The notes: a model not told the origin generated them from the letters alone. Positions 7,201 through 15,132 are shown, counted from the first letter of the stretch. The stretch: DNA of 42,345 nt from an uncultured Bacteroidota bacterium (GCA_903903635.1 CAIUZK010000253.1:1-42345), one strand, 5' to 3'. Translations and numbers: made by a program.

Positions 7201-8845
7201 AAGCGGCACTATAGATGTGCTTGGAAATGGCGGGGCCGGTCCTTACACCTACTCGCTGGGTACCTTTGCATTTGGCACTTCCCACCTGTTTTCGGGTTTG
7301 CCGGTGGGTATTTATCCTATTCATGTAAAAGATGCCAATGGCTGTCAGTTTGATACGCTGATACCTGTGAGCCAGCCTACAGACATTGTACCCAATATTG
7401 TAATAACACAGCCAAGCTGCTATGGGTATAGTGATGGTTTGGTAACGGTTTCGGCAACAGGTGGTACACCAGGATATACCTATTCGTATGACAACAGCCT
7501 GTTTACCGCTACTACAATATACCCGGGCCAGATAGCAGGCACGGATTCGGTAAAAGTAAAAGATGCAAACGGGTGTATTCATGATACCGTATTTGTTCTA
7601 AATCAACCAGATGCGATCCGGTTTTCAGTAATAACATCTACCAATATTTCCTGCTTTGGCGGCAGCGATGGGACCGTTACAATAAATGCCGCAGGCGCCA
7701 CACCTCCTTATACCTATGGGCTGAATGCACTGCCCATGCAGGTAAGTAATGTGTTTAGTGGTCTTACATCCGGTCTTGAATTTGTAAGGGTGCAGGATAG
7801 TCATGGATGTGAAGCAGATACCAATGTGCTGCTGACACAACCAACGAAATTATTAATCAGCGGGTTAGATACCTTGAACCCAACATGCCCCGGATATAAG
7901 GACGGATCAATAAAAGTATTTGGTACAGGCGGCACTAGTCCTTATACCTATTCGGATGACAATACCAATTTCGGATCTGGTAATAATTTTGCAACACTGG
8001 GTGCGGGCAGCTATACCCTTGTGCTAAAAGATGCCAATGGCTGTACTGCAGATACTACAATTACGCTGAAAGGCATACCTGCCATAGTTGTGGATAGCGC
8101 ACTTATTAAAGAACCACTTTGCTATAATGCGAAGAATGGTTCCTTATCATTGTACGCATCAGGAGGAGCCCCGCCCATAGCTTATCAATTCAACGGATCG
8201 GCGGTGAAGACGGCAACTGCGATATACAAAAATATACATGCAGGGCAATATTCAATTGTTATTTCCGACAGCAGGAATTGTTTTATTGATACTACACTAA
8301 ATGTAAGGCAACCGGATTCACTGAGTATTACCGACAGTTTGGTACCTAATGAATGTAATGGTATCATACTGGTGGGCGCAGTGCAGGCCTTTGTAACCGG
8401 GGGAACACCTCCCTATACCTACATGTGGAACAATAACCAGTCGTGGGCAACCGCCGGCATGAGCGGGCTGCCCAATGGTATATATACAGTTTTGGTCAGG
8501 GATGCCAATAATTGCACAGATACCAGTACCATGGAAGTAGTATTTAATGATTGCTGCACACCCTTCCTTCCCAATGCATTCACGCCAAACGGAGATGGTA
8601 AAAACGAGATATTCCGGTTCCGGTTTGTAGGCGACATGTATATTGTCAGGTTTTCCATTTATAACCGATTCGGGCAAGAGGTATTCAACCTGGAAAACAG
8701 CACTGACCTGGACCGGGGCTGGGACGGCAAATTACAGGGCGTACCCGCAGAAATGGGAGTTTATTTCTACTACGCCAAGATAATATGCGGCAACAAACGC
8801 GACCACATTAAAGAGATGAAGGGCGATGTTACATTGGTGAGGTAA
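4289..8845 (+). CDS. Large SprB-repeat surface protein with T9SS type B sorting domain
   Basis: This 1518-residue exported protein has an N-terminal signal peptide (basic KFSYGRVLRRLS, then FVFLMLSA). Residues 28-400 form the domain common at the start of Bacteroidota gliding/adhesin proteins, with a Y.v.l..YGDCS strand and cadherin/Ig-like segments (DPNGDSLVF, DPDGNHITM). About twelve SprB repeats of roughly 70-80 residues follow (about 495-1420), each with a Cys near the start, a G-G-TPGYTY core and a terminal KDANGC. Each repeat carries two Cys that could pair. The last ~97 residues are a CHU_C/type B sorting domain (FLPNAFTPNGDGKNEIF, then WDGK and a GVYFYYA strand), which directs export through T9SS and retention on the surface. 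SprB itself is a mobile gliding adhesin; this protein is far smaller, so adhesion is inferred. A strong GGAGGGAG ribosome-binding run precedes ATG 4289, unusual here. The repeats are similar in DNA and may recombine. Confidence 0.92.
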   Translation: MKFSYGRVLRRLSLFVFLMLSAIRSEATHVFGIDLYYTYVSGNTYSVHLVIYGDCSAAIFSTLSTSAPVINVYNGNTSYTSITLAIQAPASGVEVTPVCPIDIDSTTCTNTSYAIPGVKKFVYTGNVTLSGPSAVWRFLFQGNLGGGYSAGRSSSITNILTPGSTTMQLVDTLNNTTFNNSSAVYTSIPTPFFCLSQPANFNPGAVDPNGDSLVFNLVPGIDATTGTSVSYIAPYTATAPIGVSPGTFSFNTATGQLAFTPNILQKALTVYNVEEFHNGVLRGTTQREMTVVVITPCTNTPPNGNISGASAGTITGATTLSICQAVGPFSFHINPTDPDGNHITMSVAGLPTGATFGIVNNGTVSPLGTFSWSTTGVSPGNYIFYVTYKDDGCPLAGEQTIAYTITVLPMPTELFALVSPATCLAKAVFHVTPGGSASPWTMKVIQAGVTIQTITGVTGMVTDSLVPGTYTIRMTNPSGCFVDTTITLISPPLPVPTVVTSPPLCPGGATGSATISGSGGLAPYLYAIGGGAYSGSGVFAGLSPGSYVLHIKDANGCVKDTTVTVPNAPLILLHLGIRKPLCNAQANGRVVIDAYNSVAPYTYALGSGLYTSNDTFNALAAGTYTFHIKNANGCIADTILVLVDSTTIHATLAVTPILCHSGTGTVTMTGSSGFGPPYLYAYNGNPFGATNVFTFVAGTYTMHIKDSNNCFFDTSVTLTQPTAIAFTTADTNVHCNGAATGIIVITATGGTPGYLYNVDGGAWSVLNVLSGLTAGVHLAGVKDINGCIDTIPVTITQPTPVRIDSVIRHQPLCNAGSNGSLTIYASGGVSTYTYALGAGAYSSSSLFPALAAGTYILHVKDANGCIKDTTVNLLQPGIILPAATVKKSVCSTLANGKVTLSASGGTPGYTFAMGTGVYGTTSVFTPLAAGTYTFHIKDANSCIHDTIIVVSDSLLVSGAFTITAALCYNQSSGTIDVLGNGGAGPYTYSLGTFAFGTSHLFSGLPVGIYPIHVKDANGCQFDTLIPVSQPTDIVPNIVITQPSCYGYSDGLVTVSATGGTPGYTYSYDNSLFTATTIYPGQIAGTDSVKVKDANGCIHDTVFVLNQPDAIRFSVITSTNISCFGGSDGTVTINAAGATPPYTYGLNALPMQVSNVFSGLTSGLEFVRVQDSHGCEADTNVLLTQPTKLLISGLDTLNPTCPGYKDGSIKVFGTGGTSPYTYSDDNTNFGSGNNFATLGAGSYTLVLKDANGCTADTTITLKGIPAIVVDSALIKEPLCYNAKNGSLSLYASGGAPPIAYQFNGSAVKTATAIYKNIHAGQYSIVISDSRNCFIDTTLNVRQPDSLSITDSLVPNECNGIILVGAVQAFVTGGTPPYTYMWNNNQSWATAGMSGLPNGIYTVLVRDANNCTDTSTMEVVFNDCCTPFLPNAFTPNGDGKNEIFRFRFVGDMYIVRFSIYNRFGQEVFNLENSTDLDRGWDGKLQGVPAEMGVYFYYAKIICGNKRDHIKEMKGDVTLVR

Positions 8846-8918
8846 AAAGCGATAGCATTGCCTCACCCAGGCTGATACTTAGGTGGTCATTTCCTTTGCA
8901 AACAATGGTTGTGTCTTC

Positions 8919-10853
8919 TTAGTTTTTAATAAACTTTCTTACGGCAGCGTTGTTTATCCTGATGAAATAAACCCCATCAGGCAGATCTTCAATATCTAAT
9001 TCTACCCGCGCCTGGTTAGTTGTTTTTGTACCAACAGTCTGACCCAACAGGTTGCTGATAACTATACTGGTTATCTTTTCCGAAGATGTAATGGTTACCT
9101 TATCATGTGCCGGATTAGGCAGAATTTCGAATGTTAGTGTACCGGGTTGTATTGCAGGAACATTAGATACTGAACAAGCTATGCCCAATGCCTTGTTCAA
9201 TACTTCATCATCATGATGCCTGATGCCTGCCCTGGTAGGATAAACAACAGAATCGGGAACAATGCCAATGCGCTGCGTGCTATCTCCATTTGGATAATAC
9301 ACACCCAGGGTAGTAAAACCGGTATTAAGGTCCTGAGCCAGTTTCCAGAAAGTTACATTTCCATCAGCACCAGCGGTCTGGCTGCCAATTTTTACAGCTC
9401 CCGGCATAGCGCTGAGGACCATACAATCAAATTCGGCAGCGCTTTGAGTTTCCTCATTCATCAGCACGATTACTTTACCGATATATGGGGTTGTGTTGCC
9501 ATCATGCCCCATAGAATCGGTTTCCCAAAATAAAGTGCCGGGGAAGGTAACATCCGGTATAGTAAATTTAGCGAATTCGGTTCTGTGCGGATACATCAGG
9601 TCGGCCAGTTGCCAAACTGAACCGCTTACAGGGTAATTGCGGATATCAACAATGATAGCAGGAGCATTTCTTAAAGCTGCATAGGCAGAGTCTGTACCAG
9701 CGAGGCTCAGGTTGCCAATATTGAGGTAGCCCACACCACATTCCATAGTTGTCCAATTGATGGAATTAAGGGAATCAGCAGGATAATAATAATCATAAAA
9801 GAATGCTTTGTTTGCCGGCCACCATACTGTAGGAGTCGTAATTGTATGGCTGGTACCGGCGCTGTCCTGGAATACGATAGTTTCATTAATACTGTTGACC
9901 ATACGTCCAAGTACATTTTCGCACATGCTTCTTCTGAAGACAGAGAGATTACCAGAAGAATAATATGGCCGCAGGCTATCCTCCCACTGGCTCATTGTCA
10001 GTCCATCGACACTGGTAATAGCATCGCCAGGTGTAATGCCCGAAACCAGCGACTTCACAACCACATACTGGCCACCAAAGTATTGCAAACGGATATATGG
10101 TTTATAAAATCCGGGAGGGAACTGCACAGTGCTGCTCCAGGTAAGGCCGTAGGAATGGGCATCATTAAGGGTAGTGGCAATTTTAAGATATTGCATAAAA
10201 AGGGCCTGTGCATTGGGGGCATAAGCCATTGGCAGAACATTGTTCATTAAGGTGGTATCCCAATTTGTATCCAGTATGTGATTATTCGGGTTGAAATAGC
10301 GGATGATATTCCAGTATTTATAGAGCATCAGTAACCGCTGATTGCTGTCGGGGTATGCGACAGTTGTACTTGCATTCAGTTCCAGGCTGTCGTAAGGGAA
10401 TACGAGAAATCCGAAATAGGTTCCTGTATAGGAATTGTAATCAACCCAGCAACTTGCATGAGGTCTGAAATTATTCTTTATGGTATCAAGTTGCACCTGC
10501 ACATCTGTGCGCAGTACGGGCGATGTAATCCAACTGAAATCCCTGTTGCGTTTCAGTTCGGCAGGAAGGACATCGGGGAAGGAGCTTGTGGCAAGAGCCA
10601 TTGGTCCGGCCGCAGCCAGCATGGTATCGAGGGCATCATTAAATTCGCTGTCGGTAGCGGCATTTCTGATAGCCGGTAATACACTAATCAGAACACTATC
10701 CCAGTTCACATTGCAGGTGCTGACATTGGAATGGTAGTACTTTACGAATCCCCAGACCTTGCCGGTTAAATATAGCTTTTGGGAGAGTGTAGGTGTTTGC
10801 GCCTTTAATATCACAGGCAGCAAAAGCATAATAATAAGGTAAGAACGTTTCAT
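8919..10853 (-). CDS. Secreted S41 family peptidase with T9SS type A sorting domain
   Basis: The 644-residue protein starts with a signal peptide (MKRSYLIIMLLLPVILKAQ). A PDZ-like segment sits near the middle (GITPGDAITSVDGL). The S41 (C-terminal-processing/tricorn-like) catalytic core has NEETQSAAEF, with the nucleophile Ser near residue 469, followed by GSQTAGADG and a basic region; GNVTF after it fits the family pattern. The last 72 residues (573-644) form a type A sorting domain: ILPNPAHDKVTI, a GQTV turn, LPDGVYFIRI and a basic end, so the protein should cross the outer membrane by T9SS and be released or attached after cleavage. It probably degrades extracellular peptides; the substrate is unknown. 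It is convergent with the SprB-repeat gene, 73 bp apart. Confidence 0.9.
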   Translation of the reverse strand: MKRSYLIIMLLLPVILKAQTPTLSQKLYLTGKVWGFVKYYHSNVSTCNVNWDSVLISVLPAIRNAATDSEFNDALDTMLAAAGPMALATSSFPDVLPAELKRNRDFSWITSPVLRTDVQVQLDTIKNNFRPHASCWVDYNSYTGTYFGFLVFPYDSLELNASTTVAYPDSNQRLLMLYKYWNIIRYFNPNNHILDTNWDTTLMNNVLPMAYAPNAQALFMQYLKIATTLNDAHSYGLTWSSTVQFPPGFYKPYIRLQYFGGQYVVVKSLVSGITPGDAITSVDGLTMSQWEDSLRPYYSSGNLSVFRRSMCENVLGRMVNSINETIVFQDSAGTSHTITTPTVWWPANKAFFYDYYYPADSLNSINWTTMECGVGYLNIGNLSLAGTDSAYAALRNAPAIIVDIRNYPVSGSVWQLADLMYPHRTEFAKFTIPDVTFPGTLFWETDSMGHDGNTTPYIGKVIVLMNEETQSAAEFDCMVLSAMPGAVKIGSQTAGADGNVTFWKLAQDLNTGFTTLGVYYPNGDSTQRIGIVPDSVVYPTRAGIRHHDDEVLNKALGIACSVSNVPAIQPGTLTFEILPNPAHDKVTITSSEKITSIVISNLLGQTVGTKTTNQARVELDIEDLPDGVYFIRINNAAVRKFIKN

Positions 10854-11224
10854 AATGGAATATTTATATAGTGAAGATACGTGCTCTTATGCATATAAAT
10901 GAACGATATAATGAGAATTTTTTCTGAGTTAGGAGATTCTGCCAATTAAGGATTCAGGTTGGAAATTTTCATCCATTTTGGATGATAGTATGCTGCCTGA
11001 AGGGTTTAAGTGGCTGAAAACACTATCGCCGGGTGCATTATTGAATTGCAAAATACTAATGATAATTGCTGTTATTCAAGCAAAAAAGCATTTAATGGAA
11101 AATTTCTTACTGCAATGAACATATAACTTGATTTGAACTTTATACATTGGCTAAAAGACGTAATTAAAAAAAGCTGTTTAATTGACCTAAAAACGCTATT
11201 TTTGCTGCCCCTTTAATAAAGAAT
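10854..11224. other. Intergenic region between divergent genes
   Basis: 371 bases with no credible open frame and no strong repeat. The right end holds a promoter for the DUF5606 gene. The rest looks like unconstrained AT-rich DNA; a TTTTCATCCATTTTGGATGA mirror at about 10967-10986 is a minor palindrome. Confidence 0.4.
11197..11204 (+). promoter_or_regulatory. -7 promoter element TATTTTTG
   Basis: An exact TAnnTTTG match 20 bases upstream of ATG 11225, with TTTA (11177-11180) and TTG (11182-11184) upstream as candidate -33 elements at slightly short spacing. Expected leader about 10-15 nt. Confidence 0.6.
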
Positions 11225-11839
11225 ATGGAATATAGAGAAATAGTATCAGTTACAGGCCTCAGCGGACTTTACCAGTTATTGACCACGAAGAGTGATGGGG
11301 CAATAGTGAGGAATGTAGCAGACAAAACAACAAGATTCATATCGGCACGCCAGCATAATGTAACACCACTTGAAAGTATAGAAGTGTATACCACCGGTGA
11401 TAATGTTCGTCTTCATGAGGTATTCAGGAAGATGCAGGAGCATGAAGCTACAATACCGCTTGCTGATTCAAAAAGCGCAAATAATGCTACCATAAAAAGC
11501 TACTTCAAAAGCATTTTCCCTGAATTTGATGAGGAGCGTGTATATGTGAGCGACATGAAAAAAATGCTGAAATGGTATGAACTGCTGAAAGCATCAGACC
11601 TGCTGCATTTTGAAGAAGAGGCAACAGAAGAGGCTGCGGCAGAGGAAGCACCGGCTGAAGCTTCAACAGAGGCTACAATAGCAGAAGAAGCACCAGCTGA
11701 AGCTGTGGTCAGTGAGGCTGAAGTTGCTGCTAAACCAAAGAAAGCTAAGAAAAAGGCGGCTGATACAGAAACCTCAGCTACTGAAGCTGAGGAAAAGCCT
11801 GCCAAGAAAGCAGCCAAGAAAAAGAAAACTGAAGAGTAA
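11225..11839 (+). CDS. DUF5606 domain protein with Ala/Glu/Lys-rich tail
   Basis: The 204-residue cytoplasmic protein has a folded N-terminal part (about 1-130) that matches the Bacteroidota-specific DUF5606 family: an opening REIVSVTGLSGLYQLL, a TTRFISARQHNVTPL stretch, a LHEVFRKMQEHE helix, and FPEFDEERVYVSDMKKMLKWYELL. The family is widespread in the phylum and has no known function; the two halves resemble small SH3-like and helical modules. After about residue 130 comes a low-complexity tail rich in Ala, Glu and then Lys (AEEAPAEA, KPAKKAAKKKKTEE), probably disordered, charged, and possibly nucleic-acid binding at its basic end. It has its own promoter and is followed by a good terminator, so it is monocistronic. 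Confidence 0.85.
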   Translation: MEYREIVSVTGLSGLYQLLTTKSDGAIVRNVADKTTRFISARQHNVTPLESIEVYTTGDNVRLHEVFRKMQEHEATIPLADSKSANNATIKSYFKSIFPEFDEERVYVSDMKKMLKWYELLKASDLLHFEEEATEEAAAEEAPAEASTEATIAEEAPAEAVVSEAEVAAKPKKAKKKAADTETSATEAEEKPAKKAAKKKKTEE

Positions 11840-11903
11840 ATGAAATGGTTTTCTGCGATTACCCTGTGGTAATTAAGGACTACTGTTTTTATATTTCAAT
11901 ATT

Positions 11904-11942
11904 TATGCCAATCCTGTAAATAGGGTTGGCATAGTTGTTTTA
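11904..11942 (+). terminator. Rho-independent terminator after the DUF5606 gene
   Basis: TATGCCAATCCT (11904-11915) pairs with AGGGTTGGCATA (11922-11933), one mismatch-type wobble, loop of six bases, followed by GTTGTTTT. It sits 65 bases after the stop. Confidence 0.7.
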
Positions 11943-12001
11943 TGGCATGGGAATGGATGAAATGACCTACATGATTTGAAATTTACCAGGATTACGTTCC
12001 T

Positions 12002-12068
12002 TAGGAACGAAGGAAATAACTCCCACCATCTTACTCATTCTATCCCATTTTTATTTCGTTATAAAAGT
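12002..12068 (+). repeat. Dispersed ~68 bp repeat, copy A
   Basis: Starts with AGGAACGAAGGAAATAACT and ends TTTCGTTATAAAAGT. It is nearly identical to copy B at 42159-42227, has a diverged inverted copy (C) at 13552-13610 and a short form (D) at 16430-16460. Copies A and C bracket the four-gene cassette in inverted orientation. A small palindrome GTTCCTTAGGAAC overlaps its left edge. Confidence 0.8.
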
Positions 12069-12117
12069 CTTAAAATAATTCATGATGATTATACCATAAA
12101 GACATGGAAAGTTTCAA

Positions 12118-12399
12118 CTATGGAACAATTCCAAAATGCTTTTCAATTTCTTTACCAATTTGTGATGCTAATTCTACCATAGGGGTACCACCGCTGTTTG
12201 CGTGCCATTCATAAATCCCATTGGTGTATTTTGCTTCAATTGAAAAGGAGTTGCCAGACAACCAAACATCAAAATAAGTGTTAAACGGCATTGCTTCTCC
12301 TTTAGCTGTGCCATTGCTTCTTTTACCATAATATTCTACTTCAAAATCTATTGTTTCTTTTGGATGATCTATAATCATCCCTTCATTGTTTATACTCAT
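12118..12399 (-). CDS. Hypothetical protein, third gene of the cassette
   Basis: This 93-residue protein is not one I recognise. It begins with an acidic stretch, has several alternating-strand segments (FDVWLSGNSFSIEAKY, then IYEWHANSGG) and ends in a helix (ELASQIGKEIEKHFGIVP). There is no signal peptide and no transmembrane segment. The two Trp and the strand pattern suggest a small beta-rich fold. It lies 18 bp after the upstream cassette gene on the same strand, so it is probably the last gene of an operon. Its stop is about 50 bases from repeat copy A. Base composition is AT-richer than the flanking housekeeping genes by eye. Confidence 0.65.
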   Translation of the reverse strand: MSINNEGMIIDHPKETIDFEVEYYGKRSNGTAKGEAMPFNTYFDVWLSGNSFSIEAKYTNGIYEWHANSGGTPMVELASQIGKEIEKHFGIVP

Positions 12400-12417
12400 T
12401 GTAATTGTTGTTTTAGA

Positions 12418-12738
12418 TTAATCATCCTTTGAATCCCTATGGGCACACCAGCCGCATTTGCCGCCGTTATCCACAGCTTCAAGCATTTCACACCAAGGGA
12501 TATCATTTGGACAGGAAGAACATTCATCCACATAATAATGGTCTATGATTTCCTTCGTAAAAATAAATTTTTGTTTTGGACTAAGTGATTCAATGCCCTT
12601 GTCTATCACTAGTGCTGTAATACCAAGTGAAGGATTTTCAAGTTCACCAAGCCTTATTATATCCTTTAAATATGAAGAAAAATCTTCGTCATAAAATCTT
12701 CTTTCGTCTATACTTATCGTTGTTTTATTATGTTGCAT
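12418..12738 (-). CDS. Hypothetical protein with Cys-rich C-terminus, second gene of the cassette
   Basis: The 106-residue protein is unrecognised. Its N-terminal two thirds are mixed helix and strand (ISIDERRFYDEDFSSYLKDI; QKFIFTKEIIDHYY). The C-terminus has CSSC, then a Cys in IPWCEML, then CGWC, i.e. two CxxC pairs flanking a single Cys, which resembles a zinc-binding knuckle. It shares with the other cassette members a lack of signal peptide or membrane segment. It sits 12 bp after the first gene and 18 bp before the third, a tight operon. The function is unknown; a metal-binding regulator or a small immunity-type protein are both possible. Confidence 0.65.
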   Translation of the reverse strand: MQHNKTTISIDERRFYDEDFSSYLKDIIRLGELENPSLGITALVIDKGIESLSPKQKFIFTKEIIDHYYVDECSSCPNDIPWCEMLEAVDNGGKCGWCAHRDSKDD

Positions 12739-12750
12739 ATGCTATATTGT

Positions 12751-13209
12751 TTATGTCGTCTTATTGTTTTCATAAAATTGTTTCCCTCTAAAAGTCAGGT
12801 TTACAATGACATCATTATGTGTATATTGAGCATCTATCATACTGTTGTTCTCCAATACTTTTGCAAGGTCAAAGGCTCGTTGAAATTCCTTAGGTTCCCA
12901 TCGTAAAATTTCCATCAGGCTCATACGACCACCGTTCAAACCTAAAATAGAAATGATGGACGAAATGTTAGTGTTAATATACTCTGGGTGTATCTTTTGA
13001 ATTCCGTGCATACTGATGGCTGCTACAAATGTTGTGGGGCGAAATTGCTCAAATTTGACCAATCCTTCTTCTACTAAATACCTTCCCACTTCATGTGGGT
13101 CCTGACCGTGGTTGCCGATTGTTTCACCCAAGTCAAATATTCCTGTACCACCGTTTTCCACGTATCCGATGTACAGCTCTTCTATGACTTCATTTAGCAT
13201 CTTTTCCAT
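12751..13209 (-). CDS. Hypothetical winged-helix-like protein, first gene of the cassette
   Basis: The 152-residue protein is unrecognised. Residues 25-60 (FDLGETIGNHGQDPHEVGRYLVEEGLVKFEQ) read as a helix-turn-helix followed by a wing-like strand, and a second similar segment appears at 95-145 (MSLMEILRWEPKEFQRAFDLAKVLENN, then strands VIVNLTFRGKQF). Two tandem winged-helix-like units would suit a DNA-binding or sensor role, but this is a fold guess from pattern only. It is the promoter-proximal gene of a three-gene minus-strand operon and is divergent from the small gene at 13253. Upstream, TTTG, about 20 bases, then TAACTTAG form a plausible promoter. Confidence 0.65.
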   Translation of the reverse strand: MEKMLNEVIEELYIGYVENGGTGIFDLGETIGNHGQDPHEVGRYLVEEGLVKFEQFRPTTFVAAISMHGIQKIHPEYINTNISSIISILGLNGGRMSLMEILRWEPKEFQRAFDLAKVLENNSMIDAQYTHNDVIVNLTFRGKQFYENNKTT

Positions 13210-13252
13210 AAACTAAGTTACGAAAAATAAATAAATCAAACAAACACAAGAT

Positions 13253-13468
13253 ATGCAAGAAAGTAAAAAACATTTTACAGTAGGTAAATGCATGGAAATG
13301 TTCACAGAATTTATAGAGAAAGGGTATGCTACAAAAGATAGCGTTATTTCATTCACTGTGAACGGCGTGTCATATGCAGCAACTACTGGCGGCATTCACA
13401 ACAAGAATATCAAAATTGATAAAACGGCTACTGGTGAAATAGGAGTTGGAAATGGGGACAAACAGTAG
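13253..13468 (+). CDS. Hypothetical small protein, divergent member of the cassette
   Basis: This 71-residue protein (ATG 13253) has an amphipathic helix at 8-28 (FTVGKCMEMFTEFIEKGYAT), two strands (VISFTVNGVSYAA) and a Gly/Thr-rich, probably flexible C-terminus ending GNGDKQ. No family recognised. It starts 43 bp from the first gene of the minus-strand operon, so the two share a divergent promoter region. It may belong to the same module. Confidence 0.55.
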   Translation: MQESKKHFTVGKCMEMFTEFIEKGYATKDSVISFTVNGVSYAATTGGIHNKNIKIDKTATGEIGVGNGDKQ

Positions 13469-13551
13469 GCGTTTATCTTATAGAACGCTATCCGAAGCCG
13501 TCCATGGCTTTAGGGTATAATCGTATAATTCATTATTCGCAGATTTTACGC

Positions 13552-13610
13552 CTTATAAAAAAGAAATATAACTTCGCAATATGGTGGAACTTATTTCGTC
13601 AACGTTCCTT
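13552..13610 (-). repeat. Dispersed ~68 bp repeat, copy C, inverted and diverged
   Basis: Read on the minus strand it begins AAGGAACGTTGACGAAATAA, continues with CCACCAT and ends TTTTTTATAAG, matching the order of blocks in copies A and B with substitutions in the middle. Its orientation is opposite to copy A at 12002-12068, so the pair brackets the cassette. Confidence 0.6.
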
Positions 13611-13660
13611 GCCTGCTTATAATTATTTCATTTATTTTATTGCGTGAATAATTATTTTTT

Positions 13661-13668
13661 TATCTTAG
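13661..13668 (+). promoter_or_regulatory. -7-like element TATCTTAG
   Basis: A degenerate TAnnTTTG element 8 bases upstream of ATG 13676, with TTG (13640-13642) 18 bases further upstream as -33. Weaker than the exact matches elsewhere. Confidence 0.4.
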
Positions 13669-13675
13669 AGCCGAA

Positions 13676-13915
13676 ATGAGCAATAAAATCGTTTTTTCAG
13701 TAACCTTACTGGTCATGTTGTTTGCTTTTGGCAGTTGCCAGATGCATACTACTCAGGGTACACCATACAAGGTTTGGCATGTAACAAATAGAACACACCG
13801 CCATTTTGGTACATCACGCAGCCATGATGGAAGGCATAGGTTCTGGGGGCACCATATTTACGGGCCACGACCTTACAAATTCCGTGGGCGTTATCGTGAA
13901 TACCAACACCGCTAG
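13676..13915 (+). CDS. Small His/Arg-rich lipoprotein
   Basis: This 79-residue protein has a clear lipoprotein signal peptide (KIVFSVTLLVMLFAFGSC; lipobox FGSC, Cys at residue 21). The mature part, about 58 residues, is rich in His, Arg, Tyr and Gly (HRHFGTSRSHDGRHRFWGHH), so it is strongly basic and could bind metal ions or anionic polymers. I do not recognise a family. It is expected on the inner or outer membrane facing the periplasm. It is convergent with ruvB, 35 bp apart. An 80-codon open frame on the opposite strand overlaps it; the lipoprotein reading is preferred because of the textbook signal peptide and promoter spacing. Confidence 0.6.
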   Translation: MSNKIVFSVTLLVMLFAFGSCQMHTTQGTPYKVWHVTNRTHRHFGTSRSHDGRHRFWGHHIYGPRPYKFRGRYREYQHR

Positions 13916-13950
13916 TTGTTGGTAAGTTATTCAGCGATTTTTCAAGCCTA

Positions 13951-14973
13951 TTAAAATAAACTTCCGGGGAAACTTTCTTTGGTACGGCCAAGGTGTTTGT
14001 AAGCTTTTTCAGTAGCTTCTCTGCCTCTGGGTGTGCGCATTATGTACCCTTCCTGTATGAGGAACGGCTCATATACTTCTTCTATGGTACCGGCCTCCTC
14101 GCTTACTGCTGTGGCAATATTATTGATGCCGGCAGGGCCACCCTTGAATTTATCGATGAGTGTGGAAAGAATCTTATTATCCATATCATCGAGGCCGCTT
14201 TCATCTACGTTCAGCGCTTTCAGGCCATGCTCTACTATGCCCCGGTCGATAACACCGTTGCCCAGCACCTGGGCAAAATCGCGCATGCGGCGCAATAGTC
14301 CATTGGCTATGCGGGGAGTACCGCGGCTACGTCCGGCAATCTCGCGGGCGGCATCGGAAGTGATGCGCACATTGAGTACTCCGGCGGCACGGATGATGAT
14401 CTGCTGCAACACCTCGGCGGTATAGTATTCAAGGCGGGACTTGATGCCAAAACGCGATAGCAACGGCGCAGTAAGCAAACCACTACGTGTTGTGGCCCCA
14501 ACCAGTGTAAAAGGATTTAACGTAAGCTGGATAGACCTAGCCGATGGGCCAGAATCGATCATTATGTCGATCTTGAAATCTTCCATGGCCGAGTATAGAT
14601 ATTCTTCGACAACAGTGCTTAGGCGGTGGATCTCATCGATAAACAGTACATCGCGTGGCTCAAGGCTGGTGAGCAGGCCGGCAAGGTCGGCTGGTTTTTC
14701 TATTACGGGTCCGCTGGTTTCTTTGATGGTAACTCCCAGCTCATTGGCTACAATGCGGGACAGGGTAGTTTTACCTAATCCAGGAGGGCCATGAAACAGG
14801 ATATGATCCAACGACTCGCCACGCATATTGGCTGCCTTGATAAATATGCGCAGGTTCTCGATAAGCTTGGGTTGCCCTGAAAAGTCCTCGATGGTTTGGG
14901 GCCTTATGGTATTCTCATAATCCCGCTCCTGAGAACTTAAGTCTGTTGTTGGCCGTACATGTGAGCTCGACAT
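13951..14973 (-). CDS. ruvB: Holliday junction branch migration helicase RuvB
   Basis: The 340-residue AAA+ motor drives branch migration of Holliday junctions together with RuvA. Motifs: N-terminal [12 protein letters not shown] (23-34), Walker [10 protein letters not shown] (62-70), Walker B FIDEIH (111-116), sensor [19 protein letters not shown] with the arginine finger region, and the RuvB-specific winged-helix C-terminus ([25 protein letters not shown]). The length is standard. The promoter region runs into the 180 bp before the rhomboid gene, which is divergent. ruvA and ruvC are not in the window. Confidence 0.97.
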   Translation of the reverse strand: MSSSHVRPTTDLSSQERDYENTIRPQTIEDFSGQPKLIENLRIFIKAANMRGESLDHILFHGPPGLGKTTLSRIVANELGVTIKETSGPVIEKPADLAGLLTSLEPRDVLFIDEIHRLSTVVEEYLYSAMEDFKIDIMIDSGPSARSIQLTLNPFTLVGATTRSGLLTAPLLSRFGIKSRLEYYTAEVLQQIIIRAAGVLNVRITSDAAREIAGRSRGTPRIANGLLRRMRDFAQVLGNGVIDRGIVEHGLKALNVDESGLDDMDNKILSTLIDKFKGGPAGINNIATAVSEEAGTIEEVYEPFLIQEGYIMRTPRGREATEKAYKHLGRTKESFPGSLF

Positions 14974-15124
14974 TGGATAAAGTTAAACAAAAGCTGATAA
15001 ACATGAGTAGGGTAACTGCTAATATTAACTGAAGATACCAGCCATAATGTGCATCTTAATAATAGAAATCAGTAATAGGTGGCCTGAAGATTGCGTTTTA
15101 AGTGTTTTATAAGTTTTGCATTGT

Positions 15125-15132
15125 TATTTTTG
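15125..15132 (+). promoter_or_regulatory. -7 promoter element TATTTTTG
   Basis: An exact TAnnTTTG match 21 bases upstream of the TTG start of the rhomboid gene, which supports that non-ATG start. T-rich stretches at 15105-15118 may serve as -33. Confidence 0.55.

Noticed and set aside
5800-8500. Evenly spaced GATGCCAACGGATG-type motifs suggesting a repeat array
   Set aside because: They are coding repeats of the SprB-type protein (KDANGC), in frame throughout.
11500-11817. 105-codon Ala/Ser-rich minus-strand frame
   Set aside because: Mirror of the low-complexity Ala/Glu/Lys tail of the DUF5606 gene.
11994-12009. GTTCCTTAGGAAC as a separate operator
   Set aside because: It overlaps the start of repeat copy A and is better explained as the repeat end.
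13749-13991. 80-codon minus-strand frame over the small lipoprotein and the ruvB end
   Set aside because: Overlaps ruvB's stop and an opposite-strand gene with a clear lipoprotein signal; no recognisable motif.
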